Source: Candidatus Methanoplasma termitum
GTDB lineage: Archaea > Thermoplasmatota > Thermoplasmata > Methanomassiliicoccales > Methanomethylophilaceae
Assembly (NCBI RefSeq): GCF_000800805.1
Contig: NZ_CP010070.1
Span: 558,001-622,000 of the forward strand
Direction of reading: 5' to 3'
Length of the DNA stretch: 64,000 nt
The notes beneath the pieces were generated by a model, which worked only from the letters and a program-made list of their open reading frames with translations, had not been told where the DNA came from and searched no databases. Within the stretch, counting starts at the first letter, position 1. Each line of letters starts with the position of its first letter. Shown piece after piece: positions 15,602 through 25,094 of this stretch. The position numbers and the translations under genes are program-made.

Positions 15602-17863
15602 ATGGAAATAGGGGAATGGTTGGGCGAAGATAACCAACTCGGTATAGATATTTGGCAGAAGAAATACTGCTACAACGGAGAAACGTTCGAACACTGGCTG
15701 GATCGCGTCAGCGACGGTAACGCTGACATCAGACAAATGATCGTCGAGAAAAAGTTCCTGTTCGGGGGAAGGATACTTGCAAACCGAGGCCTTCACAAGA
15801 CCGGACTGAAGATAACACTCTCGAACTGCTACGTCGTGACGCCGCCCGAGGACTCGATAGAATCCATATTCGAATGCGCCGGGAAACTTGCGAGAACATT
15901 CAGCTACGGCGGAGGCGTGGGGATAGATCTTTCCAAGCTTGCTCCGCGCGGTGCGAAGATCAACAACACCGCATCCGAGACATCGGGTGCTGTATCGTTC
16001 ACCGATCTGTACTCAATGGTGACTGGTCTGATCGGGCAGCACGGAAGGAGGGGGGCGCTTATGCTCTCGCTCTCCTGCGAACATCCCGATCTCGAAGAAT
16101 TCACCGGTGTCAAGACCGATGTCGACAGAGTGACGAAAGCGAACATGTCCATCCGGGTGACCGACGAGTTCATGGATTGCGTTCGGGAAAAGAAGAACTT
16201 CGTACAGAGATTCATGAGGCCGGAGACAAAGGACAAGGTGGAAAAGAATCTCAACGCATATGAATTCTTCAAAAAACTGTGTTATGCGAACTGGGATTAC
16301 GGCGAGCCCGGATGTCTTTTCTGGAACCGCATCGAATCGTGGAACCTTTTGAGCGAGTTCCCCGATTACCATTTCGCGGGTACCAACCCGTGCGCGGAAG
16401 AACCTCTGCCGGCGGGCGGAAGCTGTCTTCTCGGAAGCATGAATCTTTCTGTTTTCGTTAAGGAGGGGGAATTCGACGAGGAGGACTTCAGACGCACCGT
16501 CGGAATATGCGTGAGAGGATTGAACGATGTCCTCGAAGAGGGGTTGCCTCTTCACCCGCTGCAGGAGCAGAGGGACTCCGTCAGGGATTGGAGGCAGATC
16601 GGCCTCGGGATAATGGGTCTTGCTGATATGCTGATCAAGATGGAGCTGGAGTACGGGACCAAGGAAGCGATGGATTTCTGCCACATGCTCGGGTTCATCA
16701 TGGCGGATGCCGCGATAAGGGAATCCGCGCTGATCGCCAAAGAAAAAGGGAAATTCCCTAAATGCAACATCGAGCAGATCATGAGCTCCCCTTATTTCTT
16801 GGAGAACACTTCCGAGGAAACAAGAGAACTGGTAAAACAGTACGGGGTAAGGAACTCGCAGCTGCTTACGATCGCACCGACCGGAACACTTTCGACGATG
16901 ATCGGGATCTCCGGCGGCATCGAACCCATATTCGCCAACTCATACGAAAGAAGGACCGTCTCCCTCTCGGACCGCGATGAGTATTACAAGGTGTATACTC
17001 CCGTAGTAAAGGAGTACATGGACAAACACGGCGTGACCGACGAAAAGGCTCTTCCGCGTTTCTTCGTCACGGCTCAGAACTTGGATTACAAACAGCGCCT
17101 GAATCAGCAGGGGACCTGGCAGATGCACATTGACGCATCGATCAGTTCGACCGTGAACCTTCCCGCTGATTTCCCGGAGAACGAGGTATACGACCTATAC
17201 CTGTATGCCTGGCAGATAGGCTGCAAAGGAGTGACCGTGTTCAGGGACGGATGCAAGCGTCTCGGCATACTTTCCGCAGAAAAGGCGGAAAAGGAACAGA
17301 AGAAGACGGACGAGCACGAGAACGGTAACGGCAACGGAAAGAAGAAAAAGAGAGGATTTGTTGAGAACGTTGCCGATGATGTGGTCGGAAAGAAGAGGAA
17401 ACTTATGACCGGATGCGGAAGCCTACACTGCACAGCGTTCTTCGACCCCCACAGCGGCGAACTCCTGGAGGCATACCTGAACAAGGGCTCCACCGGAGGA
17501 TGCAACAACTTCATGATCGGATTATCCAGGATGATATCGCTTGCCGCGAGGAGCGGCTGCGACATCAACTCTATCGTGGATCAGCTGAAGAGCTGCGGCT
17601 CGTGTCCGTCGTATGTCGTGAGAACATTCACGAAAAGAGATACCAGCAAAGGATCGTGCTGCCCGATGGCGGTGGGCTGGGCGCTTCTCGATATGAACGC
17701 GGAGATGCAGAGAGAAGTGAAGGGCATATCCTTTGAGGCGGAGAAAGAGACCGTAGCAAAGACCAGGGCCGTCATCAACCCCTGCCCGAAATGCGGCGAC
17801 GAGCTGCAATTCCAGGGCGGATGCAACATCTGTAAGACATGCGGATGGACCAAGTGTGATTAA
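15602..17863 (+). CDS. nrdJ: Adenosylcobalamin-dependent (class II) ribonucleotide reductase
   Basis: A 753-residue class II ribonucleotide reductase that makes deoxyribonucleotides with an adenosylcobalamin-derived radical. This suits a strict anaerobe rich in corrinoids. The first redox cysteine is in LSNCYVV (about residue 79). The catalytic N-x-C-x-E motif is NPCAEEPLPAGG (about 260-271), holding the thiyl-radical cysteine. APTGTLSTMIG (about 425-435) is the substrate phosphate-binding region. A Lys-rich linker at about 560-590 precedes the C-terminal domain, which ends in a four-cysteine zinc ribbon (CPKCG, then CKTCGW). The gene is full length. It overlaps the end of the convergent DUF2085 gene by four bases. 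Confidence 0.95.
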   Translation: MEIGEWLGEDNQLGIDIWQKKYCYNGETFEHWLDRVSDGNADIRQMIVEKKFLFGGRILANRGLHKTGLKITLSNCYVVTPPEDSIESIFECAGKLARTFSYGGGVGIDLSKLAPRGAKINNTASETSGAVSFTDLYSMVTGLIGQHGRRGALMLSLSCEHPDLEEFTGVKTDVDRVTKANMSIRVTDEFMDCVREKKNFVQRFMRPETKDKVEKNLNAYEFFKKLCYANWDYGEPGCLFWNRIESWNLLSEFPDYHFAGTNPCAEEPLPAGGSCLLGSMNLSVFVKEGEFDEEDFRRTVGICVRGLNDVLEEGLPLHPLQEQRDSVRDWRQIGLGIMGLADMLIKMELEYGTKEAMDFCHMLGFIMADAAIRESALIAKEKGKFPKCNIEQIMSSPYFLENTSEETRELVKQYGVRNSQLLTIAPTGTLSTMIGISGGIEPIFANSYERRTVSLSDRDEYYKVYTPVVKEYMDKHGVTDEKALPRFFVTAQNLDYKQRLNQQGTWQMHIDASISSTVNLPADFPENEVYDLYLYAWQIGCKGVTVFRDGCKRLGILSAEKAEKEQKKTDEHENGNGNGKKKKRGFVENVADDVVGKKRKLMTGCGSLHCTAFFDPHSGELLEAYLNKGSTGGCNNFMIGLSRMISLAARSGCDINSIVDQLKSCGSCPSYVVRTFTKRDTSKGSCCPMAVGWALLDMNAEMQREVKGISFEAEKETVAKTRAVINPCPKCGDELQFQGGCNICKTCGWTKCD

Positions 17864-18390
17864 TCCCTCTTAAAAACCACTTTTTCATATTCTTTTGTTA
17901 TGAAATATTGAAAGATCAATGCTATGCCCGCTCCCGCCAGCAAGCCAGTGGCGACCCTTCCGGCAAGGAGATCGACATTGAAAACAAACTCGATGCCCCA
18001 TTCGATAAGGGTCGAAACGATCATCAGAACTCCTATCAACGGGATCGTTTTGTTCTTAATCGGGATCACAGATATTTTTTCATCTGTCGCAATAAGGCCT
18101 ACGATCGCCCCTGTCAAAATGGAAACGTCCCTCTGGCAGAAGGCCATCTGCGAACCGTTGATAATGAATGATCGCGATGTCTCCTGATGGCAGAACAGGT
18201 CGCCCAAGAAATAAACGCCTCTCGAAAGAGGGTCGGCAAAGGAAAGTTTGCTCCAATTGTCGATCACCCCCGCCCTGCCGTCCAGATCCGTGAAGGAACC
18301 GTACGGATGCAGCAAAGGCAGCAGTATCATCAGCAGTAGGAAAACTGCCAGGAACAGGAGTATAGCTCTGCCCGGCGATGATACTTTCAT
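17860..18390 (-). CDS. DUF2085 membrane protein
   Basis: A 176-residue integral membrane protein. An N-terminal helix (ILLFLAVFLLLMILLPLL), a central segment with FCHQ...RSF and QMAFCQRD, then three more hydrophobic helices follow. The FCHQ/FCQRD pair is the hallmark of DUF2085, a family of unknown function in archaea and bacteria. ATG at 18390 is preferred. A TTG three codons upstream is possible. It converges on nrdJ with a four-base overlap at the stop codons, so the two transcripts must overlap. No function should be assigned. Confidence 0.75.
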   Translation of the reverse strand: MKVSSPGRAILLFLAVFLLLMILLPLLHPYGSFTDLDGRAGVIDNWSKLSFADPLSRGVYFLGDLFCHQETSRSFIINGSQMAFCQRDVSILTGAIVGLIATDEKISVIPIKNKTIPLIGVLMIVSTLIEWGIEFVFNVDLLAGRVATGLLAGAGIALIFQYFITKEYEKVVFKRD

Positions 18391-18476
18391 GCCGTTCAAT
18401 TGGTCTTGCTGTATTTATTGTTGATTGACGGGCGGAACCGCCGTTCCGCCCGAAATAATAACAAAGTTTTGACGTA

Positions 18477-19877
18477 TCACAACCCGATGCTCGAACACAG
18501 CACGAACACTATCAGAGACACCGGAAGCATGAATCCCAATCTGTATGCGATGTCCCTGATATCCACTTTCCCGTTCAGGAACGATGTCAGTATCGACACG
18601 AGTATGCACAGCTCGATCAGATATACCGAAAGTATGGCCGATGTGTTCCCAAAGTCAACCCCGTCCATCACTCTGGATATGGGCCCGAGCATTGTCACGC
18701 TCATACCGAGGACCAAGGGTGCGAATATCGCCGCGGTCCCCGTCATCATGTCGGTCATGCTCTTCAGTTTGTTCCTTATCCCCTTTCTGACGATGTCCTG
18801 GTCCTGTATCTGTCTCCCCACCGATACCGCAAGCCTTCCCGCGTCCCTCACATCCTTCTGAGAACATCTGTAGACGTCACAGAATACTCCGGAAATGCGG
18901 GTTGATATTTTCCCGACCGATGCTCTGATCGCCGAACACGCATCGCCTCTGCATATCCCCATCTCTCTGTAAACGCTCTCCGCAACAGTTGCACACTCCG
19001 CCCTCGCACCTATCGCCCTGACGATAGAGGTCTCGAAGTTCTCACCCGCTATCAAACGGTTCCCCAATTCGAATACGGAATCCTGAAGGCACAGCTCCTG
19101 CTTCTCCCTTGTCCTTTCGGACCTTATGTACGGCGCGGCGTATATCAGGATCGCAGCACCCGCGGCCAATGCCGCTGCGGTGAGAGATAACTGAAGGTCC
19201 CCGGTCACCTGATAGGTGATGAATGCTACTGGCACCGAAGCAAGGCCGGGGAGGATGTATTTCGGATCGAGATTCGATGACGGCTTCATAAAGGGGTTCT
19301 TTTCTTTTATCGAAACGATCAAAACGAGTATCACCGCGGGTATGAACACCAAGGTCGCGACCATGATCGGCATGCTTCCTATTGAGGAACTTCCGAATAT
19401 CCCCCCTAAACTTAGCATCGGAAGTATCGACATAAGCACCATCGGCACCATTATACCCAGACCGAAGATCATCATGCATGGGAGGTTCAGGGACGTGCTG
19501 TAATTCTCACCGATCTCCTTGAGCCCGTTCATTGCTATCTCCGATGCCTCGTTGAGCATCCTTTTCCTTTCGGCTTGGTCCGACGAGGCTGCGGATGCGA
19601 CCACCATTTGTATCGAGCGTCTGAACGCCGCCGCCTCTGCCGGGACGGAGGCCAACATCTCGGATAACCCGTGAGATATGTCCCTTATCTGTCTGGTATC
19701 CGCCCTGACAACGATCGCACCGAACATCGCCGCAGACCTTTCGGGCCCGTTCTTTGCCACATCCCTTACCGCCGAATCTATGGAACCTCCTCCCTCGATC
19801 ACGGCATACATCATACCTATCACCGTAGGCGTTTCGTTCAGCAGAACATTCGGGTTCTTCATCTTCTTTACGGCCAT
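18477..19877 (-). CDS. Archaeal type IV pilus membrane platform protein (TadC/FlaJ/T2SF family)
   Basis: A 466-residue inner-membrane protein of the type II/IV secretion F-domain family, the platform on which the assembly ATPase acts. The first third is a soluble helical domain (IEGGGSIDSAVRDVA, then GLSEMLASVP). Two paired hydrophobic segments follow (around MIFGLGIMVPMVLMS), then a second F-like domain containing NRLIAGENFETSIVRAIG and a C-terminal membrane block. ATG at 19877 begins one base after the TGA stop of the ATPase gene, so translation is coupled. GTG at 19886 is an alternative start. It is the last gene of the three-gene pilus operon. Whether the operon makes an adhesion pilus or a motility filament cannot be told; no archaellin is seen. 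Confidence 0.85.
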   Translation of the reverse strand: MAVKKMKNPNVLLNETPTVIGMMYAVIEGGGSIDSAVRDVAKNGPERSAAMFGAIVVRADTRQIRDISHGLSEMLASVPAEAAAFRRSIQMVVASAASSDQAERKRMLNEASEIAMNGLKEIGENYSTSLNLPCMMIFGLGIMVPMVLMSILPMLSLGGIFGSSSIGSMPIMVATLVFIPAVILVLIVSIKEKNPFMKPSSNLDPKYILPGLASVPVAFITYQVTGDLQLSLTAAALAAGAAILIYAAPYIRSERTREKQELCLQDSVFELGNRLIAGENFETSIVRAIGARAECATVAESVYREMGICRGDACSAIRASVGKISTRISGVFCDVYRCSQKDVRDAGRLAVSVGRQIQDQDIVRKGIRNKLKSMTDMMTGTAAIFAPLVLGMSVTMLGPISRVMDGVDFGNTSAILSVYLIELCILVSILTSFLNGKVDIRDIAYRLGFMLPVSLIVFVLCSSIGL

Positions 19878-19878
19878 A

Positions 19879-21765
19879 TCAAACACTTATCCCGGTCAGG
19901 TCGCGGAACTTCACCTTGAATGAATTCAGAACATCCTCCGCTGTCTTTCCGTTGGATCTCGATGTATGCTCATTGGCGATACCGATCCATTCGGGGCCGA
20001 GGTATTCCTCGCTCTGGATCTTTCCCATTTCCGCCAAGAACGATCGTATCACGGCCCTTGCTCTGATCTCTTTCATTATATCCGCTTTGCTCATTTGCGA
20101 CGATGCCAATATGCGCCTCATTACAGGCGACAGGAAAAGCGTCGAATTATCGGTCGCATCGACGAACTCTCCCGCCGTATCTGATGTTGCGACAAGTTCG
20201 TTCACTCTTCTCAGCTGGTTCCCCGTTCTCCGGTCCCTTATCGTTCCCAGCGTTACGAGTATGTCCGTTGCCATGAAAGCTTCCGGCGAGATGTTCATAT
20301 CGTGAACCACTCTTTCGTAAACCGATCTGGCGGAGTCTCCGTGTATCGTCCCCATGATCGAACTTCCGGCACGGCCTGTCCTCATGCTCTGATACAGCGT
20401 CTTCGCTTCCTCGCCCCTTACCTCTCCGAGAACGATCGCGGACTCTCCCATCCTCAAAGACACTCTGAGCGCCTCATTCGACCTGGAGAGACTGTCGCCC
20501 CCCATTCTGTCGTCGATGAGCATCGACTGCACCTTGTATCCCATCTTCCTCATCAGCGCCGTGGGGAGTTCCATTGTGTCCTCGATGGTCAATATCCTCT
20601 GTGAAAGAGGGAATTCGAACATAAGCGAAGATAAAAGCGAACTCTTTCCCGCACCCCTCGCACCGCATATCAGGAATGTTGCCCGGTTATCGACCAAAAA
20701 TGACAATATGCCTGCTATCCTCGGGTCCATCGTACCGTTCGCGATCAATCTTGTCAGCGTCCACGGTCTAACGGAGTGCTTCCTTATCGCAACGGCATCC
20801 CCGTTCGGACTCAAAGGATACCCGACGACCGTCGCCCTTGCGTCATGACTTTTTATATCCGTTTCCAAAATAGGATTGGACTCGCAGAACTGCAGCCCGC
20901 TGTCCCTTTTCAGTATGTTGAGGAGGTTCATCACCTCCTTCTTGTCCACAACAAGGTTCGTCCTGCATTTGATGTGCGAATTGTTCCCTTCTATGCCGTT
21001 CATCGTTACGTGGATCCTGTTCCTGTCGCACGGCGCGTCGATGTAAATGTCCTCCAGTTTCGGATCCGCAAGCAGTACTTCGAAGACTCCCATCCCTACC
21101 GTATACCTGTAAATTATCCCGCACATATCCTCTATGACCTTCTCCACGGTCTCCGTATCCCTTCCGAAGACCGCTTCGATCGTGTCAGAATGATCGATAA
21201 GCATGCCTCTGGCGGTGCCTATCACACTTTGTTTATCCATCCTCCCCCCGAATGTCCTGTACTTCTCCCTGATGCCGTTTATGACCGCTTCGATCACAGC
21301 GTTCACCGAATCCGGGAAGGAGTATTCGGAAGGCGTGAGATTGTATTCGATCTCGCCGTCCGCCGCCGTCCCGATAGCGACCTTTCCGCCCGGCGAACTG
21401 TATTCGAGCATGTTCTCGAGATCGCCTTTCTTTCCGACCAGCCAGCAGTCCGAGTATATCGGTTTGAACCTGACATTTCCTTCGGAAAGGGCGATGAGTC
21501 CTTCAAGCAAGGATTTCCTGTCGGTCAGCTGGGGAATGCTCCTTTCTTGTTTCGGAACGTCTACCTGCCTCGGCCGGATCGGTATCTCGCATTGATATGA
21601 TGCGTTGTCGTCATTCACCGGGCCCGGTTCTTGGAATGGTGCTCTGGTCTGCATGCTGTTCTCGACGTCGCTGTAATCCGTTATTATGAGTCTGTCGTTG
21701 TAGCTCACTTCTTCGATATTCCTTCTGTTGATCCTCCCCCTGACCCCGGACAATATCCTGGGCAT
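19879..21765 (-). CDS. Archaeal type IV pilus assembly ATPase (TadA/GspE/FlaI family)
   Basis: A 628-residue secretion-type ATPase that powers pilin polymerisation at the cytoplasmic face. Walker A is GARGAGKSS (about residue 370), followed by RILTIEDTMELP, the Asp-box/Walker B region GESAIVLGEVRGEEA, and the His box GTIHGDSARSVYERV. The first 120 residues are a divergent leader rich in charged residues. ATG at 21765 overlaps the upstream stop (TGATG), and GGTGGTG lies just before it, so this start is preferred over upstream in-frame codons. Operon order is Cys-rich protein, ATPase, platform. Confidence 0.9.
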   Translation of the reverse strand: MPRILSGVRGRINRRNIEEVSYNDRLIITDYSDVENSMQTRAPFQEPGPVNDDNASYQCEIPIRPRQVDVPKQERSIPQLTDRKSLLEGLIALSEGNVRFKPIYSDCWLVGKKGDLENMLEYSSPGGKVAIGTAADGEIEYNLTPSEYSFPDSVNAVIEAVINGIREKYRTFGGRMDKQSVIGTARGMLIDHSDTIEAVFGRDTETVEKVIEDMCGIIYRYTVGMGVFEVLLADPKLEDIYIDAPCDRNRIHVTMNGIEGNNSHIKCRTNLVVDKKEVMNLLNILKRDSGLQFCESNPILETDIKSHDARATVVGYPLSPNGDAVAIRKHSVRPWTLTRLIANGTMDPRIAGILSFLVDNRATFLICGARGAGKSSLLSSLMFEFPLSQRILTIEDTMELPTALMRKMGYKVQSMLIDDRMGGDSLSRSNEALRVSLRMGESAIVLGEVRGEEAKTLYQSMRTGRAGSSIMGTIHGDSARSVYERVVHDMNISPEAFMATDILVTLGTIRDRRTGNQLRRVNELVATSDTAGEFVDATDNSTLFLSPVMRRILASSQMSKADIMKEIRARAVIRSFLAEMGKIQSEEYLGPEWIGIANEHTSRSNGKTAEDVLNSFKVKFRDLTGISV

Positions 21766-22298
21766 CAGACACCACCGGTCCTTGCCGTCTCGATCGATAT
21801 CCTTTTTTTGAGGTTGTTGACGCCGTGTTCCGCTTGGTCCAATGCTCTGTATGTCTTTTGGATGCAGGACAGACACTTATTATCCGAAGGACGGAAGTTC
21901 GCCAGTCTCCCCCTTACCGTATCAAAGTTCGGATCCGGGAATCCCGTCCAAACGGCATCCATTATCTTTGAACCGGAGTTGTTGCAGTCCGCACACGATC
22001 TGCCTTCTTCTTTGTGAGAGCTCAACGCAGTCGAATTATAGAAAACGGCCAGCTCGCAGAGTGTCTCCGCCGCCGGTCCGAATATCTCAATGTCCTTACT
22101 GGTCCTCAGCCGTATCCTTTCCGCATTGCCCTGCTGTGAGATGTGCTGTATGATGCACTTCAGACAGCTCGGCGATCTGAAATCCGGCGCCAATTTGCAT
22201 TTTCTGCAATTTATCGACAGAACATCCTCGTCTAATTCGGCATCTGCCGTTTCGGGTTTCTTTTTACTTATCGCTGAAATTATAGATTCTAACTCCAT
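21765..22298 (-). CDS. Cysteine-rich protein of the pilus operon, function unknown
   Basis: A 177-residue soluble protein that opens the pilus assembly operon. It carries seven cysteines in pairs: CRKCKLAP, CLKCIIQH, CADCNNSG and CLSC, which suggests two or more zinc or iron-sulfur sites. Between the pairs lies a helical segment (SKDIEIFGPAAETLCELAVFY). I do not recognise the family. Its place first in the operon, directly behind the shared pilus promoter block, and its coupled stop/start with the ATPase gene imply a role in pilus assembly or its control. Confidence 0.7.
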   Translation of the reverse strand: MELESIISAISKKKPETADAELDEDVLSINCRKCKLAPDFRSPSCLKCIIQHISQQGNAERIRLRTSKDIEIFGPAAETLCELAVFYNSTALSSHKEEGRSCADCNNSGSKIMDAVWTGFPDPNFDTVRGRLANFRPSDNKCLSCIQKTYRALDQAEHGVNNLKKRISIETARTGGV

Positions 22299-22320
22299 GA
22301 TTGATGATTTTTCTCAAAGA

Positions 22321-22364
22321 GTATTAAACGAGCAGCGTACACGTAGACTACGTTTTCATTTTTT
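22321..22364 (-). promoter_or_regulatory. Shared pilus promoter block, copy A (pilus assembly operon)
   Basis: On the minus strand: AAAAATGAAAACGTAG, then a TCTACGTGTAC segment, then TATA-like TTTAATAC ending 22 nt before the ATG at 22298. The distance from AAAAATG to the end of the TATA element is 43 nt, exactly as in copies B and C. The short leader implies leaderless or near-leaderless mRNA. Confidence 0.8.
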
Positions 22365-22434
22365 GTTCGTTCGGAACGAAAAACAAGCGCAACGATACTG
22401 AGGGATTTTAAACCTTGAGGAAATAGGTTAAGGC

Positions 22435-24339
22435 GTGGAGATACTTTCGCCCGCGGGCTCGCCGGAAGGACTGGTCGCCTCGATCAAAGGAGGCTGTGAC
22501 GCCGTCTACCTAGGAGGTAAAGCGTTCGGAGCGAGAGCTTTCACTCAGAATTTCACCGACGGCGAACTGGAAGGCGCCGTGAATTACGCTCACGACAACA
22601 ACGTCAAGGTTTATGTTACGGTCAATACCCTTATCAAAGACAGCGAGATGAACGATGCGATATCGTACGTCGGTTTCCTTAACGACATAGGCGCAGATGC
22701 CATACTGATCCAAGATCTGGGGCTTTTGAAGAGTCTTCACAGATTCGAGATCAAGAAACATGCTTCCACCCAAATGGGGATCCATTCGGCTTCCGGCCTC
22801 GAATGGTGCTACGAGAACGGCATCGACAGAGCCGTTCTGGCAAGAGAACTTACTTTCGACGAGATATCTTCTGTTATCAAAGATTCGAAGATAGAGACGG
22901 AAGTGTTCGTTCAGGGCGCAATGTGCTACTGCATCTCCGGAGGATGTCTGTTCTCCAGCATAGCCGGCGGGAGGAGCGGCAACCGCGGCCAATGCGCCCA
23001 GCCGTGCAGGAAATCATATCTTATGAAGGACGAAGAAGGATTCTTCCTGAGCAACGCGGACCTTTACGGTGTGGATTGGATGGAACGCCTTAAGGCGGCA
23101 GGCATATCCGCCGTTAAGATCGAGGGAAGGATGAGAAGTCATGCCTACGCATACCTTGCCACCAAGGTCTACTCCATGCTTAACAACGGGGAACCGTGGG
23201 AAAAGATTTCCGATACGGCCGACCTTCTGAAAACGGTATTCAACCGCGGATTCTGCGAAGGGTATTTCCCCGGAGTGTCCAGCTTGGTCCAGCCCAAATA
23301 TGCCGATAACAGAGGTTTCCTTTTGGGTTCCGTCTCTATATCGGACAGAAAGTTCGACCTGTCCGATCTGAAGGAGAAAGTGAACATAAGGGACGGGCTC
23401 TCGATATTCAAAGGAAAAGATAAGATCGGAGGGTTCAAGGTCAGCTCTCTCGGGAAAGTGACCGCTCCGTTCAAGATACCTGACGGAACATATGAGGTGT
23501 ACAGAACATTCGACCCACGCATAGACGAAATAAAGAATCTGGTCGGCGACCCCCCTAAGTTAAAGGGAGAGACAAAAAGGAGATCGTATCAGAAAGAGCT
23601 TAAACCAAGCGACAGGAAGGCGACAGTCCCGAAGATATCCTTCTACGTAAGTTCGGTCAAAGTTTTGGATTCGGTGATCGGGAATGCCGACAGGGTCTAC
23701 TACGACCTCAACGACAGTACGGAGGCCGCGGGGAAGATGTGTGAGGAGAATGATGTGGAGTTCGTTGTCAACCTTCCGCGTTTCAGGCCGCTTATGGATC
23801 TGAATGTGGGCGAATACGCCGTGATGGTGAACACCCCGGACCAAATGCATCATTTCAAACAAAGGAAAATGTTCGGAAGCTACCACATGAACATGTTCAA
23901 CTCTTACTTCCCGCCGGCCATGTCCCAGACAACTGTTTCCGTGGAACTTTCAAAGCCCGAGATAAAGAATTTGGCAGAATATCACAGCGGGCGGATCGAA
24001 CTGATGGTGTTCGGAAGGACCGAACTTATGTGCACGCGCGATACCGGACTGACTGCCGGAACCATAAGGGACGAACTCGAGCATGATTTCCCCATATACA
24101 GAGATAATTTCGGTCTTGCCCATGTTTTGAATTCGTCCGATCTGCTCCTGCTGCAGTATCTGAACGAGCTGGGTTCGATGGGTATCGACTCGTTCGGCAT
24201 CGACCTGAGAAAAAGACCCGCTTCCCTCGCAAAGATAGTTGCCGAGGCATATAGGAACAGGGATATAAGCAAAAAAGGAAAGATAACTGAGATGTGCGGG
24301 TTGATCAACTACGGCCATTATCTCCGCGGCGTAGAGTGA
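22435..24339 (+). CDS. U32 family peptidase-like protein (YhbU/RlhA type)
   Basis: A 634-residue protein of the U32 family. The N-terminal TIM-barrel-like domain starts MEILSPAGSPEGLVASI and contains GADAILIQDLG and the U32 signature EVFVQGAMCYCISGGCLFS. GNRGQCAQPCRKSY adds further cysteines; in relatives such cysteines hold an iron-sulfur cluster used in RNA hydroxylation or related chemistry. A second domain follows from about residue 290. Start is GTG at 22435. The gene is divergent from the pilus operon. The substrate is unknown; a role in tRNA or rRNA modification is a family-level inference only. Confidence 0.85.
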   Translation: MEILSPAGSPEGLVASIKGGCDAVYLGGKAFGARAFTQNFTDGELEGAVNYAHDNNVKVYVTVNTLIKDSEMNDAISYVGFLNDIGADAILIQDLGLLKSLHRFEIKKHASTQMGIHSASGLEWCYENGIDRAVLARELTFDEISSVIKDSKIETEVFVQGAMCYCISGGCLFSSIAGGRSGNRGQCAQPCRKSYLMKDEEGFFLSNADLYGVDWMERLKAAGISAVKIEGRMRSHAYAYLATKVYSMLNNGEPWEKISDTADLLKTVFNRGFCEGYFPGVSSLVQPKYADNRGFLLGSVSISDRKFDLSDLKEKVNIRDGLSIFKGKDKIGGFKVSSLGKVTAPFKIPDGTYEVYRTFDPRIDEIKNLVGDPPKLKGETKRRSYQKELKPSDRKATVPKISFYVSSVKVLDSVIGNADRVYYDLNDSTEAAGKMCEENDVEFVVNLPRFRPLMDLNVGEYAVMVNTPDQMHHFKQRKMFGSYHMNMFNSYFPPAMSQTTVSVELSKPEIKNLAEYHSGRIELMVFGRTELMCTRDTGLTAGTIRDELEHDFPIYRDNFGLAHVLNSSDLLLLQYLNELGSMGIDSFGIDLRKRPASLAKIVAEAYRNRDISKKGKITEMCGLINYGHYLRGVE

Positions 24340-25027
24340 AAAGATCCTTCTCTGTTTCGTATGGATCCCTATAGATAACTCTGATACCATTCGTTAAACA
24401 ATGGGAATTCCGGGACGCGGCCCGGCCGGAAGATTCATAGAAAATCGTCGGCGCAGATTACGGGGATACGGAGAACCCGATCCCGATGTGCTGTCCGGTA
24501 AGCGTTCAGAAAAAGATTTGGAAAAAGCCTAAAGACCTTAATTTGTCCGATCACTACCGAATGGGGTATTTCTACTGCTGGCTATATCAATTTGAAGTGT
24601 ATAATGAAAAGTGCCCGAGGATGGGAAGCCGGACGTACCGGTTCTCCAAACCGCGGCACGTCCGGACCATCCGGGTAGGGGGTGGTAATATTACCGCCAA
24701 CAAGACCGGCTACGTCCGACTCAGGATATGCTTAGGTCCTTTGGTGATCGAGATCATTCTCGAACCACCGTAAAGCGGAAGCAGGAATGATCCCGCCTTA
24801 TGGGTCCGTCTTCTCCCTTCGGGGAGAGGACGTTAAACCACCTTCCTGATTTCATAAGATTGATCGAGAATATAAACCTATGTTGCAAAAACACATTCCT
24901 CGCTTAAGAGGGCCCTTTGCTCAGATCCTTCCCTATTCGTGTGGAATGGCCGACATGTACGGACACAGTGTGTAAGACATCTCCGTTGCGGACTCGGCCC
25001 GCATCGGTTCCCGCTCAGAACAGAACC
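24340..25027. other. Intergenic region rich in strong inverted repeats, possible ncRNA
   Basis: About 690 nt without a credible gene. It holds several strong hairpins: CCGGACGT/ACGTCCGG at about 24640-24673, the near-palindrome GGTGGTAATATTACCGCC at about 24681-24700, and TCTCCC-TTCG-GGGAGA at 24812-24828 inside a larger stem GCAGGAA/TTCCTG. I could not match it to RNase P, SRP or other known archaeal RNAs. Confidence 0.35.
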
Positions 25028-25072
25028 GTAAAAATGGAAACGTAATATAACTGTAGTACTCCCTTTTAATAC
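25028..25072 (+). promoter_or_regulatory. Shared pilus promoter block, copy B (pilin operon)
   Basis: AAAAATGGAAACGTAATATA and ACTGTAG, then TTTAATAC ending 22 nt before the ATG at 25095. Spacing is identical to copies A and C. Confidence 0.8.
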
Positions 25073-25094
25073 ACTTTAAGAAAAATCATCATAC

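Noticed and set aside
24486-24773. A 95-codon frame in the structured intergenic region.
   Set aside because: It runs through strong inverted repeats and has odd composition. A structured RNA or spacer explains the sequence better.
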